A stretch of 64,000 bases of DNA from UBA4416 sp040386075. GTDB taxonomy: Bacteria > Bacteroidota > Bacteroidia > B-17B0 > Aurantibacillaceae. Position numbers and translations under genes: made by a program. The notes below the pieces were generated by a model, which worked only from the letters and a program-made list of their open reading frames with translations, was not told where the DNA came from and did no database searches. Within the stretch, counting starts at the first letter, position 1. Every line of letters begins with the position of its first letter. Shown here piece after piece: positions 53,447 through 63,212 of this stretch. Location: NCBI GenBank assembly GCA_040386075.1, contig JAZKGE010000008.1:186001-250000 (forward strand), written 5' to 3'.

Positions 53447-54487
53447 TTACATGTAAATCGGACAAACCCGTGTTTTAGGAACAAATGGAATTATTTTTTT
53501 GAAAATATAAGTCACATAGATCTCAAAACCGCCTCTGCGATTTGTAGCTGCTATAAATTTACTGGTGTTCACATCATAGCTAACGCCTGCAGTTAATGTT
53601 CTTACCTGGTAACCCAATCTTGCAATAACAGCATCTTTGGCTCTGTAATATAATCCAACTGACACCGCTTGTTTTGTTTTTTCATCCAAATGAAATCTTG
53701 CTTGTGCTCCGGGAACAAACTCATTGTATTTTCCCTGGTGAGAAAAAAGCATCTCCGCAACAATGTCGGTTTTGGCTCCAATGGGATAATTAAAACATAA
53801 GTAATTATTTAATTTGGCGTCGATCTTTATATTAGAATTATTTTGGAAAGTTAATTTAGGATTTGTGAAATGATGCCACGAAATGCCGTACTGTACAAAA
53901 GCTCTTTGTTTAATTGCATATTGTAAAGCGGTTCCAAAATTAAAGTCACCAAAGGTTGTTGCATTCTTTGCAAAATTTTCGCCGGTACTATTTGTAGCAC
54001 TGTAGCTGCTGTTTTGATACTGATCGTCAAAGGTCATCCGTCCGTAATTAAAACCAACATTAGAAATTCCCATCATCAAGCCTGTTGTCCAAAGTAGTGT
54101 CGAATCTTTATTGAGCTTATGAATGAAAGAGCCTGATACATACAACTGATTTGTACCGTAGTAAGTATCGCCCGATCTATCATTATTGAACATAATACCT
54201 GCACCAAAGCAATCGCTTTTCATTTTTTTTGTTTTAAAGCGCGCATCTCCTGCTAATGAAAAAGATCGGTAAGGAACCGGGACGCTGCTCCACTGACTTC
54301 TGTAAATGCCATTCAGGCGATAATCGCCATCAAAAAAACCGGTAAAGGCAGGGTTGAGGTTAATCACCGAACCATTATACTGAGAAAAGTGAACATCCTG
54401 TGAAAACAGAAAGGCAGAATAAAACATGCAGATGGCAGTTGCCGATTTGCGAAATAGTTTATTAGTTATTTTATTAAAATGAACCAA
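53447..54487 (-). CDS. PorP/SprF family outer-membrane protein (copy 2)
   Basis: 346 residues. A signal peptide (to about residue 29, ending FLFSQ) precedes DVHFSQYNGSVINLNPAFTGFFDGDYRLNGIYRSQW, the start of PorP/SprF proteins (landmark only), and a beta-barrel-like body with alternating strands to the end, FVPKTRVCPIYM. Members assist export or anchoring of T9SS type B cargo and are often encoded beside it. Here it follows the PKD type B protein by two bases and precedes the OmpA-like gene by five. It has a paralogue at 56274-57311. Confidence 0.93.
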   Translation of the reverse strand: MVHFNKITNKLFRKSATAICMFYSAFLFSQDVHFSQYNGSVINLNPAFTGFFDGDYRLNGIYRSQWSSVPVPYRSFSLAGDARFKTKKMKSDCFGAGIMFNNDRSGDTYYGTNQLYVSGSFIHKLNKDSTLLWTTGLMMGISNVGFNYGRMTFDDQYQNSSYSATNSTGENFAKNATTFGDFNFGTALQYAIKQRAFVQYGISWHHFTNPKLTFQNNSNIKIDAKLNNYLCFNYPIGAKTDIVAEMLFSHQGKYNEFVPGAQARFHLDEKTKQAVSVGLYYRAKDAVIARLGYQVRTLTAGVSYDVNTSKFIAATNRRGGFEIYVTYIFKKIIPFVPKTRVCPIYM

Positions 54488-54489
54488 CC

Positions 54490-56211
54490 TTATCTTACCA
54501 ATGTTACATTTCCTTTTTTAAACACCTCTTCACTGCCTTCGTTGCATTTTGCTTTTACGTAATATCCAAATACTCCCGGATCAGATGGTCTTCCCTTGTA
54601 ATTACCATCCCAACCCTGTGCTGGATCATTTGTTTCAAACATCAATTCTCCCCAGCGATTGTATACAGCAAAATAGTAAATGGAAAAGTAAGGTCCGCGC
54701 ACTTTAAACAGATCGTTGTGCCCGTCGCCATTAGGCGTAAATGTATTGGGAATGTATAATTCCGGATTAGTGATAACATCAATGGTTTGTGCCGATAATG
54801 TGTCTACACAATTAATAGAATTAGGAATTTGAGTAATGAGCGTCACCTGATAACTGCCCCCGGCAGCATAGTTGTGACTTGGGTTTTGAGTAGCGCTACC
54901 TGAACCATCACCAAAGCTCCAGGTCCAAATTGGTTCTGTGCCAGGAGGATTTTGTACAGTACCCGTAAAATTCACCAGGTTTTCGGAACAGGGAACAGGC
55001 GTAAAAGTAAAAGCCCCCTCAAAAGCATTACTAATGGCAACCACTGTAGTAACTGTATCATTACACAATGGTTTGCTGCTAACATACGCTACTAAGGTTA
55101 CCGAATAACTTCCTGTGCCGGGATATGACCAGCTTGGCGTTATTACATGCGAAGTATCTGCCGTGGTACTTGGATCACCAAAATACCAGTTAAAAGCAAG
55201 CCCTGAACTACCTGAACTATTGTTTTGAAAAGATGCGGTAGTAGTGCCACAAATAGCTTGCGGCGCCTGTGCTGCCGCAACAACAACCTGTGGACAAGCT
55301 TTTACTATTAATTGAAAATCGCGCTTGGTCTCACTTAAAAACACGCCATTACGGTATTCCTTTACTTTAATACCAATTACAAAATAGCCTTGTAAGTTTG
55401 GAGTTGCTGTTACCATGCCTGTAGATGAATTAATTTGCATGGGTACACCACCTAACATATTGGCAGTTGTGTATGGCGCCTGCCAGGTAATAGTTGTAAA
55501 AGGAGGATTTACCGGAACCGTAGGACACACCGGAACTGTATTTGGGCAAGAGGTGGATGAAGGGCCAAACGGCCCTATCATTGGACATGAAGCGGTTAAT
55601 CCTTCATAAGGCATAAAAAGTTCGTAAACCAGAGAGTCGCCATCATAATCGATAGCTGAATCATCAAAACTCCAGGGCTTATCCACACAGATAAACGGAG
55701 GCGGCCAGAATTTTATAACCGGATTGCTGTTTATGGTAACTACTTCAGGCCCGGGAATAGTTGCGTAATAGGTTGCTCCAACGCATTCGGGATTTATGAT
55801 ATTTAAAATATTTTGATTGCGGCAACAACGTTGGTAGGATATCTGGTAACCACCTGCCAATGGAGCCAGATTGATCGTATCAATGTAGGTAGTTACTTCA
55901 TAACAAAAATCTAATGGAGGGATAGTGCAGGGATCATTAATGGCAGGAGGTAATGTATCCAGCCCGCGAAATGTCATGTTTAAAGTTTGCAATAAATTAT
56001 TATTGCTATCGAAAACACCTACAGCTGCAGGATCATCGAACGGTGGAACTCCTACATAACAATCACGGTAAACCGTCAAACGGATCTCGTAATTATTTGA
56101 ACCTAAATATTTGTAATTTAATTCACCTCCAACAATGTGAGTTGCATTTGCTTTAAAAAAAGCAAGGAGGATAAAAACAAAAAATAAAACGGGTAGTAAT
56201 CGTTTTTGCAT
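54490..56211 (-). CDS. PKD-domain secreted protein with T9SS type B signal
   Basis: 573 residues. Signal peptide to about residue 23 (FFKANATHIVGGELNYKYLG marks the mature start). The N-terminal 300 residues include YRDCYVGVPPFDDPA, YQRCCRNQNI and DYDGDSLVYEL and are common to many Bacteroidota surface proteins. Two PKD domains follow (FNWYFGDPS and WTWSFGDGSG) and a gliding-motility-type C-terminal domain: YIPNTFTPNGDGHNDLF, YNRWGELMFETND, GWDGNYKG. It is exported by T9SS and probably stays at the surface with the adjacent PorP/SprF protein. The ligand is unknown. Confidence 0.9.
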   Translation of the reverse strand: MQKRLLPVLFFVFILLAFFKANATHIVGGELNYKYLGSNNYEIRLTVYRDCYVGVPPFDDPAAVGVFDSNNNLLQTLNMTFRGLDTLPPAINDPCTIPPLDFCYEVTTYIDTINLAPLAGGYQISYQRCCRNQNILNIINPECVGATYYATIPGPEVVTINSNPVIKFWPPPFICVDKPWSFDDSAIDYDGDSLVYELFMPYEGLTASCPMIGPFGPSSTSCPNTVPVCPTVPVNPPFTTITWQAPYTTANMLGGVPMQINSSTGMVTATPNLQGYFVIGIKVKEYRNGVFLSETKRDFQLIVKACPQVVVAAAQAPQAICGTTTASFQNNSSGSSGLAFNWYFGDPSTTADTSHVITPSWSYPGTGSYSVTLVAYVSSKPLCNDTVTTVVAISNAFEGAFTFTPVPCSENLVNFTGTVQNPPGTEPIWTWSFGDGSGSATQNPSHNYAAGGSYQVTLITQIPNSINCVDTLSAQTIDVITNPELYIPNTFTPNGDGHNDLFKVRGPYFSIYYFAVYNRWGELMFETNDPAQGWDGNYKGRPSDPGVFGYYVKAKCNEGSEEVFKKGNVTLVR

Positions 56212-56273
56212 AAACTAATGTACACAAAAAACTTACAAACTCACAAAGAAATTGATCTTATTGAGCGAAAACA

Positions 56274-57311
56274 TTACATATAAATTGGACACACCCGTGT
56301 TTTTGGAACGAATGTTTTTGGTGTTGCCCAGATGTAAATAAAAGACAGTTCAAAGCCACCTCTGCCGTTGGTTGCCCGCTTGAACTGCGAATAATTATAG
56401 TCGTATGAAAGTTGCAGGCGCATGTTGTTATGTTCTAATCCAACGGTTGTGATAAGCGCGTCTTTTAAACGGGTCAGGATTCCGAAATTAAATACAGTAT
56501 TTGTTCTTGGAGCTATGGTATGATAGTATGAAAGACCAACAACGTTTTCTCTGAATTTTTGTTGCTGAGCGCCATAGTATTCAAACATAACAGCAGAAAC
56601 CTGATTGAAGCTGTATTTCAACTGAAGCGATTCGTTGTGTTTTACTCGTAATACAGCACCGGGAGTATTATTAAAAGAAATGTTAGGCCTGTTTAAATGA
56701 TTGATGGAGTAACCCACAGTGGCCTTTATTTTTTGGTTGAATTTTTTTTGTACGACCGTGCCTAAAGACAAGTCTCCGTAAATTTTACTTTGCTTAGGAA
56801 TATTCTCACCGTTTGCCAATCCTTGATTATAAGCATCTCCGTCCCATTGCTTATCATACGTTAAGCGCGAAGAGGTGATGTTAAGATTGGTAATACCGGC
56901 CACTAACCCCAACGAAAGGGTTAAGGTTGTATCTTTTTTAAATGTGAATCGCTGACTGAGCGGTATTTTAACATCAGTGATGGTATAGCTGCCGTCGCCC
57001 GCAATATCTGTATTAAGAAGAAAACCCATGGCTTCACCGGTTCCTTTGATAATTGGTTTATTCAAATTCAGATCAGCGGCAAAACTAAAAGTATTGTAAG
57101 GCACAGGAACCTGTTTCCATTGGTTGCGGTAATTAAATATTAAACGACCCTCACCATCATACATGCCGGCATTTGCAGGATTTAAATTGAGAGGCGACAT
57201 TTGCCAGTTCGAAAAATGAATATCCTGTGCAAACAACCGTTGCGAGTTCACTATCATGAATGCAAACAGCATAACACGATAAAAGCACATATGTAAGCCT
57301 TTACTACTCAT
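56274..57311 (-). CDS. PorP/SprF family outer-membrane protein (copy 1)
   Basis: 345 residues. Signal peptide to about residue 28 (NSQRLFAQ), then DIHFSNWQMSPLNLNPANAGMYDGEGRLIFNYRNQW (landmark), a predicted beta-barrel body, and the tail FVPKTRVCPIYM, the same last twelve residues as the copy at 53447. Its ATG overlaps the stop of the giant type B gene (TAATG), so translation is coupled to it. Likely a dedicated export or anchoring partner of that protein. Confidence 0.93.
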   Translation of the reverse strand: MSSKGLHMCFYRVMLFAFMIVNSQRLFAQDIHFSNWQMSPLNLNPANAGMYDGEGRLIFNYRNQWKQVPVPYNTFSFAADLNLNKPIIKGTGEAMGFLLNTDIAGDGSYTITDVKIPLSQRFTFKKDTTLTLSLGLVAGITNLNITSSRLTYDKQWDGDAYNQGLANGENIPKQSKIYGDLSLGTVVQKKFNQKIKATVGYSINHLNRPNISFNNTPGAVLRVKHNESLQLKYSFNQVSAVMFEYYGAQQQKFRENVVGLSYYHTIAPRTNTVFNFGILTRLKDALITTVGLEHNNMRLQLSYDYNYSQFKRATNGRGGFELSFIYIWATPKTFVPKTRVCPIYM

Positions 57312-60300
57312 TATCTCATAAGGGTTATGTTACCTTTTTTAAAAGATTCTTCTCCGTTGTTGCACTTAAATGTCATGTAATAACCGTAAACACCCTGATC
57401 CAGTAATTTACCTTTATAGGTTCCGTCCCATCCGATTTTTATATCACTGGTCTCAAATAGTTTTTCTCCCCAGCGGTCATAGATCGTTAAATACACCTCG
57501 CTTACAAAATTACTCCTAATGTATAACACATCGTTAGTGCCATCATTGTTAGGTGTAAAACCTGTAGGTAAATACACAACGCCTTCATTACAAGCGTTTG
57601 TTATCACATCAATATAAATTGTTTTTAAAGCATGTCGGCAGCCATTTTGATCTGTAAAATAAACTGTGTATTCGCCAGGCCGGGTTGGGGTTACGGCGAT
57701 GCTGGTATTACTTAATACACTCACATTTGCATCAGGCACAACGGCAAAAGTTCCTGTTGTATATGGGAAGCCATTTAAGGTTACAGTTGAAGTTTGCCCC
57801 AATGTGAGCGAAGTAGAAGACACGCTGATTGAATTTGTGTTATAGGCAAAAGGTAGGATACTAACCGTGGTGGTTAAATTACTTTTACAGGTATCTATGC
57901 CTGTGATATTTCCTATGGTAACAGTATAAATAGTTGTAGTTAGCGGAAAAGCAAGCGGATTTGGAATGTTTGGGTTTGACAAATACTGCGCCGGTTGCCA
58001 TAGATAATAATTTCCTCCCGAAGCAATTAATTGTGTGGTGTCTTGTTCGCATTGCAAAACAGGATTATTTACGGATAAATTAAAACCACTTAAATTGATG
58101 ATCTGTTGGCTGGTGTCTTTACAGCCAAAGGAATTAGCAACAATTAAAGATATCGTGTAAGTTCCGGTATTATTATAAAAATGGGAAGGGCTTTGTAAAA
58201 CGCTGGTATTACCTGGGTTAAAATTCCAGTTCCAATTAACCGGGCTTATATATGAAGAGTCAAAAAAGTGTACATTGTTTCCACAGGGATCGATCGTGTA
58301 ATTGAAGGCCGAAATAATTTTTGGATGAACTGTTATTGAAGTCGTTAATGTTTTTATACACACCTTTCCATACAAACTGTTTTGTGTAATGCTTACCGTA
58401 TAAATTGTTGTGACGGTGGGTGTACATGCAGTAGAACTGAATGTAGGAGATGTTAATCCAATAGATGGTTGCCAGCTATAGGACGTTCCTCCGGTTGCAG
58501 ATAAGGTGGCAATCTCTCCAAAGCATTTAATTTGGGAAGGAATAATAGATACAGAATCTACCGGAACAATAATTGGTTTAACGATAGTGTCTGAGCAACC
58601 ACTGGCCGTTACTGAAACGAGTTGTATAGAGTATGTACCGGCAGTACCAAACAAATAGGTAGGATCCTGACTGGTTGAAAAAGGTGTGTCAAAAACGGTA
58701 GCTGTAGAATAGGACCAATCAGACGAACTGGTGGAAGGAGTTGTTTGATTAATAAACGTAATGCTATTTGAACAGGAGTCAACATTTAAAGTAAAATTGG
58801 CAACTGGCTTTGGATGCACTAAAACTTGCGTGGTTAAAGTTTTTGTACATAAATATCCTTGAGAGTTATTATCTATTTGAACCGTATAAATAGTTGTAGC
58901 CGTTGGATTAACTATAGGATTTGGAGTCACACTATTACTAACTGTTGCCGAAGGTTGCCAGGTATAACTGGTTCCGCCTTGAGCGTAAATATTTTCTGAT
59001 TCTCCATTACAAATTGTATGGGAAGTAATTGTGGTTGTGAAATTAAATACAGAAACAGTGTCTGTCATTTTATTAACGCAACCTTGCAAAGATGTTACTG
59101 TAAGCGAAACAGTATAAGTTCCATTATAAGAATACGTATGCGAGGGAGCGGATAAAGTAGAAGTGATTAAATCACCCCAGTTCCAGAGATAAGAATTAGG
59201 ACCTAAATTTCCTGTGCTGTTATTAGTTGTGGTAATAGTATTTGAGCATGGCGAAAAAACACTGGTAAATGAGGCAACAGGATTAGGATACACATTAATA
59301 ACAACAGTTGCAGTATCGTATAAATTATTACAGATAGATGTTTTCACATACAAGTTTGCCGTGTATGTTCCGGCAGCGGTAAATGTTTTTATTGGATTAA
59401 AAATAGTTGAGGTTGTGTCGTTAGTCCCAAAGTCCCATAAATAGGCATGTCCCGGAGTACTATTATTTGTAAAATTTACAGTTAAAGGAACACAACCAGA
59501 AATAGTATTTGTTGCAATACTTGCAATAGCAGAATTTAATTGAAAGTCGATCTTGAAAACGCCGTTATTACAATTATTATTATCTGTGTTGTGATTAGGA
59601 TTACCTGGTGTTCCAGGCCATGCGCCCGGTGTTACCGGAAAATCATCTCCACCGCCGCAACCAGCACAAACCGATTGGTAAATGATCCCGCGTTTATCAA
59701 AGCGACTCGTTCCTCCATCCACATGTTCCCTGCTTAACGCGCCACCAAAATAACTTCCAAACAATAAGCCATTCATATTAGGGCCTAACACCATTAAATA
59801 AAAATTAAAACCGTCAGTTGTTGTTTGAATGGCATTTGCGGTTAAAGGCATATTATTGGTAACGTTTCCAAAAATGATATTTCCTCCCCAGCCGGATAAA
59901 TAGATATTCCCCGCACAATCTACCGAAAAAGCAGAAGGAGAAATATTAAGTGTTCCGTTACTATTTCCAAAAACGGTTGATGCTAATAACGAATTTAATT
60001 GTGGTGTCAATTTTTGAATAAATTGTTTACTATTGGCATTAGAATAAGTGCCGGCAGTAACAGGCATTGTTCCTAATGATTGACCATAAACATACACGTC
60101 TTGCTGATTATCGAGTTGAACAAAATAGCTCTGATCATAACTGTTGGTTCCAATATAGGTTGCGTGCATAATGGCCGAACCATTTTGCTTTATTTTACAA
60201 ATGTATCCATCGCATTTTCCTGCGCCGTATGTTGTTTTATAACTTCCGGCAGTAACAGGAAAATCTGAGCTTCGTGTGCCGCCGGTAACATAAATATTCA

Positions 60301-61852
60301 AGGTATCATCCAGGGCAAGCGCATAACCGGCATCATTATCACTGCCGCCAATAAATGTACTAAATGCTAGTCCGCTAAGCGTTGGTGTAAATTTGATCAG
60401 CACAGCGTCTTGCCTTCCGCCCAATGTATTATCCAGTGCGTTGAGTGTTGGAAAGTCGGATGATTTAGTGCTACTGTAAACATAAATGTTATCCAGTGTG
60501 TCAACCTGAATCTCTCCACGATATTGATCACCATAATTGAATTGTAATGAATCGGGCGGATATTCTGTAATTGGTCCGTAAGGTGTGTTGTAGGTTGCTA
60601 TTACATTGTTGTAATTAATCCCATCGTTCTCGCTACCACCTATATAAGTAGAAGCCATTAAGGTGTTACCCGCACTGTTAAATTTAGCAACGTAAATATC
60701 TGTTCCATTATTAAAATTTGTACCGTTAAATACAAAGTTAATAGCAGTTCCCCCACCAAAGGTATTATCGTAGCAACCTGAAGTTGTTGGGAAATCAGTA
60801 GATCCTGTAGCACCATACAAACACAGGTTATCGTTTTTATCTACAATTAAACTGGTTACTATCTCGCTGGCAGTTGCGCCACCAATGTATGTTGAGTATT
60901 TTAAGAACGCACCGGCCGAATCAAATTTTGTGATCACCACATCTGTAAATCCGGTTGAAGCACTTCCATTATAAGTAATATCGTAAGCGCCTATAGTTGT
61001 TGGATATCCAATGTTAAAGGCAGTTCCCCCGGTATATAAACTTCCGCGTGAATCATAAGTGGCGGTCATTCCAAAATTATCGGCTGTTGAGCCACTTTGT
61101 GCTGCAAATACCAATAATGGATCAATGATCAGGTCTTTGCTGTGATCGTATTCTTTCAATAATTTAAAGGAAACCACATCATTTTGTAAAGTAAATTTAC
61201 TTGGGATCTCAACAGTATCGCCATTGATGATCTGAAACACAAAGGGTTTTTGCTCAATGGATTCGCTTACTGATGTGCTAAGATATAATTCCCCGTTCTT
61301 TAATTTGATGCTTTTTACGCCGGTATAATGAATTTTAATTTGTGCAGGATCGCCGGTTGGCTTAACAATAAAATTGTATTTGATAGATTGACTTCCACCG
61401 GAATAAACTGCATCTATACGGTTATATAAACCGACAACAGTAATGGTTTTATAATTGTGCACATTTGTAGCCCATTTTGCTGGATCTTTGCCTATGTAAA
61501 AATTAGCATAATCTTTGGTCACATCATTTGATTTAATTGCCGGACTGGTATTTGAACCTATAAAATCAATGGTATAAGCATGAAATTTAAGATCGGGCGA
61601 AATGATCCGTCCCAAATGCCTTGCACGGTAATTATCCTTATCGTATAAATGGTAAGTTAGTTTCCCACTTTTCTCAATGAACAAAGCGCCGCCATCCAGC
61701 TGAGCCCGATGGCTGATGATATCGTTCCACTGGTTTTTATTTTCTGTAAATTGGATATGCGACTGGGCATGAATAGGAGGAGTTCTCACTCTTTGCGAAA
61801 AGCCACAAAAACCGTTTAAGAGTATGATCACTATAAACAGGAACCTATTCAT
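57311..61852 (-). CDS. Giant SBBP/PKD secreted protein with T9SS type B signal
   Basis: 1513 residues. After a signal peptide (to about residue 19) comes a DUF7948-like domain (QFTENKNQWNDII, IDFIGSN, ANFYIGKDPAKWATNV, RIDAVYSGG; about 30-245). An SBBP-repeat propeller follows (about 250-790, with TYIGG, TFIGG and SYFGG elements). Next are several PKD and Ig-like modules (LWDFGTND, LWNWGD, WQPSATVS, WNWNFNPGN) and a gliding-motility-type C-terminal domain (YLPTGFTPNNDGTNDVL, YDRWGEKLFETSD, GWDGTYKG). It should be exported by T9SS and act at the surface. First gene of the minus-strand cluster. Confidence 0.9.
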   Translation of the reverse strand: MNRFLFIVIILLNGFCGFSQRVRTPPIHAQSHIQFTENKNQWNDIISHRAQLDGGALFIEKSGKLTYHLYDKDNYRARHLGRIISPDLKFHAYTIDFIGSNTSPAIKSNDVTKDYANFYIGKDPAKWATNVHNYKTITVVGLYNRIDAVYSGGSQSIKYNFIVKPTGDPAQIKIHYTGVKSIKLKNGELYLSTSVSESIEQKPFVFQIINGDTVEIPSKFTLQNDVVSFKLLKEYDHSKDLIIDPLLVFAAQSGSTADNFGMTATYDSRGSLYTGGTAFNIGYPTTIGAYDITYNGSASTGFTDVVITKFDSAGAFLKYSTYIGGATASEIVTSLIVDKNDNLCLYGATGSTDFPTTSGCYDNTFGGGTAINFVFNGTNFNNGTDIYVAKFNSAGNTLMASTYIGGSENDGINYNNVIATYNTPYGPITEYPPDSLQFNYGDQYRGEIQVDTLDNIYVYSSTKSSDFPTLNALDNTLGGRQDAVLIKFTPTLSGLAFSTFIGGSDNDAGYALALDDTLNIYVTGGTRSSDFPVTAGSYKTTYGAGKCDGYICKIKQNGSAIMHATYIGTNSYDQSYFVQLDNQQDVYVYGQSLGTMPVTAGTYSNANSKQFIQKLTPQLNSLLASTVFGNSNGTLNISPSAFSVDCAGNIYLSGWGGNIIFGNVTNNMPLTANAIQTTTDGFNFYLMVLGPNMNGLLFGSYFGGALSREHVDGGTSRFDKRGIIYQSVCAGCGGGDDFPVTPGAWPGTPGNPNHNTDNNNCNNGVFKIDFQLNSAIASIATNTISGCVPLTVNFTNNSTPGHAYLWDFGTNDTTSTIFNPIKTFTAAGTYTANLYVKTSICNNLYDTATVVINVYPNPVASFTSVFSPCSNTITTTNNSTGNLGPNSYLWNWGDLITSTLSAPSHTYSYNGTYTVSLTVTSLQGCVNKMTDTVSVFNFTTTITSHTICNGESENIYAQGGTSYTWQPSATVSNSVTPNPIVNPTATTIYTVQIDNNSQGYLCTKTLTTQVLVHPKPVANFTLNVDSCSNSITFINQTTPSTSSSDWSYSTATVFDTPFSTSQDPTYLFGTAGTYSIQLVSVTASGCSDTIVKPIIVPVDSVSIIPSQIKCFGEIATLSATGGTSYSWQPSIGLTSPTFSSTACTPTVTTIYTVSITQNSLYGKVCIKTLTTSITVHPKIISAFNYTIDPCGNNVHFFDSSYISPVNWNWNFNPGNTSVLQSPSHFYNNTGTYTISLIVANSFGCKDTSQQIINLSGFNLSVNNPVLQCEQDTTQLIASGGNYYLWQPAQYLSNPNIPNPLAFPLTTTIYTVTIGNITGIDTCKSNLTTTVSILPFAYNTNSISVSSTSLTLGQTSTVTLNGFPYTTGTFAVVPDANVSVLSNTSIAVTPTRPGEYTVYFTDQNGCRHALKTIYIDVITNACNEGVVYLPTGFTPNNDGTNDVLYIRSNFVSEVYLTIYDRWGEKLFETSDIKIGWDGTYKGKLLDQGVYGYYMTFKCNNGEESFKKGNITLMR

Positions 61853-61870
61853 TATAGTAAATATAACAAA

Positions 61871-61897
61871 AAAACCCTGATCGCGAAATCAGGGTTC
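61871..61897 (-). terminator. Intrinsic terminator of the small membrane protein gene
   Basis: Stem AACCCTGAT (61873-61881) / ATCAGGGTT (61888-61896), loop of six, followed on the minus strand by seven T. It separates the 61920-62132 gene from the giant gene at 61852, which therefore needs its own promoter. Confidence 0.88.
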
Positions 61898-61919
61898 TAA
61901 AAATATAAGGTTTGTAGGA

Positions 61920-62132
61920 TTATCTTAAAGTGCCGTTTTTATCAGCCTCTTTATTTTGTTTCATCATTTGAACTACCTGATAACATAATAAAAACCCGAT
62001 GATCAACCATAATATAAGATTTGGAATATGACCCATAGCTTTCATTCCTCTGAAAATCATATAAGAAAAATCGCCGATAGCATAAAAAACATCAGTCATT
62101 GTAACCATTAAAGTGATCATTAAAGAAGCCAT
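61920..62132 (-). CDS. Small membrane protein, possibly DUF6341-like
   Basis: 70 residues with one clear hydrophobic helix (IPNLILWLIIGFLLCYQVVQM, residues 36-56) and an amphipathic N-terminal part (TDVFYAIGDFSYMIFRGMKAMG). The charged tail is KQNKEADKNGTLR. Size and layout resemble DUF6341 proteins, which in related genomes lie near DUF6427 genes as here (the DUF6427-like gene is divergent at 62206). Family assignment is tentative. Confidence 0.55.
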   Translation of the reverse strand: MASLMITLMVTMTDVFYAIGDFSYMIFRGMKAMGHIPNLILWLIIGFLLCYQVVQMMKQNKEADKNGTLR

Positions 62133-62161
62133 ATTAATCTAATTTTAGTAAGTTTACAGCA

Positions 62162-62169
62162 CAAAAATA
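62162..62169 (-). promoter_or_regulatory. Candidate -7 box for the small membrane protein gene
   Basis: Minus strand TATTTTTG, a match to TAnnTTTG, 30 bases before the ATG at 62132. No clear -33 box. It lies in the divergent spacer with the gene at 62206. Confidence 0.4.
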
Positions 62170-62205
62170 GAATTTTTTCTTAAAAAAAACGATTTTCTTA
62201 AAAAA

Positions 62206-63195
62206 ATGATTGTTGGTCCTTTAAAAAGCAATATCCAGGCATCTGTCATTATCCTTTTAATGCTCTGTATTGGTGCGTGGGCTTGCACTTTTACATTTAT
62301 CAATGAAAGTACAGAGCAGATCAATTACAAAGAACATATTCTTTATTCTTTATTTTTTGGTGCCGGTTTTTCGTTCTACCTCAATCAGATCATAACGCTT
62401 GTGGCAATATTACTAGGCGCTTTTTTCGTAAATTTTCTGGTAGTGGAACAGGAAATAACATCAAAGACCAATTATTTGCCTGCTTTTTTCTACATCTTAT
62501 TTGCTTTTTCAGCTACTACTAAAAGCACAGTAGAGCCTATTTTAGTAGCAAACCTGTTTATTTTACCTGCTCTGTACTTTTTAATTAATAGTTACAGAAA
62601 AGATTTTGCACTTGCAGAGTTTTTCAAATCAGGCATTTTTACGGGATTGGCCTCTTTTTTCTGTATACATTATATTGTAATTTTCCCCTTGAGTTTCATG
62701 GCACTCATTATCCTTCGTCCTTTTAACTGGCGGGAATGGACTATTATGTTAATTGGATTGCTTACACCTTTATACATTTATGTTAGTATCTGTTATTTAA
62801 AAACCAATGATGCCTTTGCTGTATTTGGGATGATCCGTGAGGCAACTTCCAGTTTACAACGGCTGGTTATTTCAGAGTATTACATTGCGTTTATTCTAAT
62901 GGCAATTTTAACCTTTATATTTGCGTTGATCCATTATATGGGAAAAGGTTTTGGAGGAAAAGTTAAAACAAAAAAAACCAAGTACATTTTATTGTGGATG
63001 CTGTTATTGTCTTTACTAATGGTTTTTTTCGAGCAGGTGTCCGATATGATCCTGCTGCCCTGTATTATTCCTTTAAGCATTTTTATTGGCGACTATTTAT
63101 CAGAGATCAAACAATTAAAGATCGCCAATACCTTACTTGTACTTTTTATGGCAGGATTCCTGATCATCTACTTTCATGAATTAGGCATCATGTAA
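62206..63195 (+). CDS. Polytopic membrane protein, DUF6427-like
   Basis: 329 residues with about nine to ten membrane helices spread over the whole length and short loops (for example LKSNIQASVI, FNESTEQINY-like loop near 28-38, RPFNWREWTIML near 175). It resembles DUF6427, a Bacteroidota-specific family of unknown function. No transport or catalytic motif was seen. It is followed 17 bases later by the secreted thioredoxin gene on the same strand. Confidence 0.65.
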   Translation: MIVGPLKSNIQASVIILLMLCIGAWACTFTFINESTEQINYKEHILYSLFFGAGFSFYLNQIITLVAILLGAFFVNFLVVEQEITSKTNYLPAFFYILFAFSATTKSTVEPILVANLFILPALYFLINSYRKDFALAEFFKSGIFTGLASFFCIHYIVIFPLSFMALIILRPFNWREWTIMLIGLLTPLYIYVSICYLKTNDAFAVFGMIREATSSLQRLVISEYYIAFILMAILTFIFALIHYMGKGFGGKVKTKKTKYILLWMLLLSLLMVFFEQVSDMILLPCIIPLSIFIGDYLSEIKQLKIANTLLVLFMAGFLIIYFHELGIM

Positions 63196-63212
63196 TTTAA
63201 AAATTTAATTTA

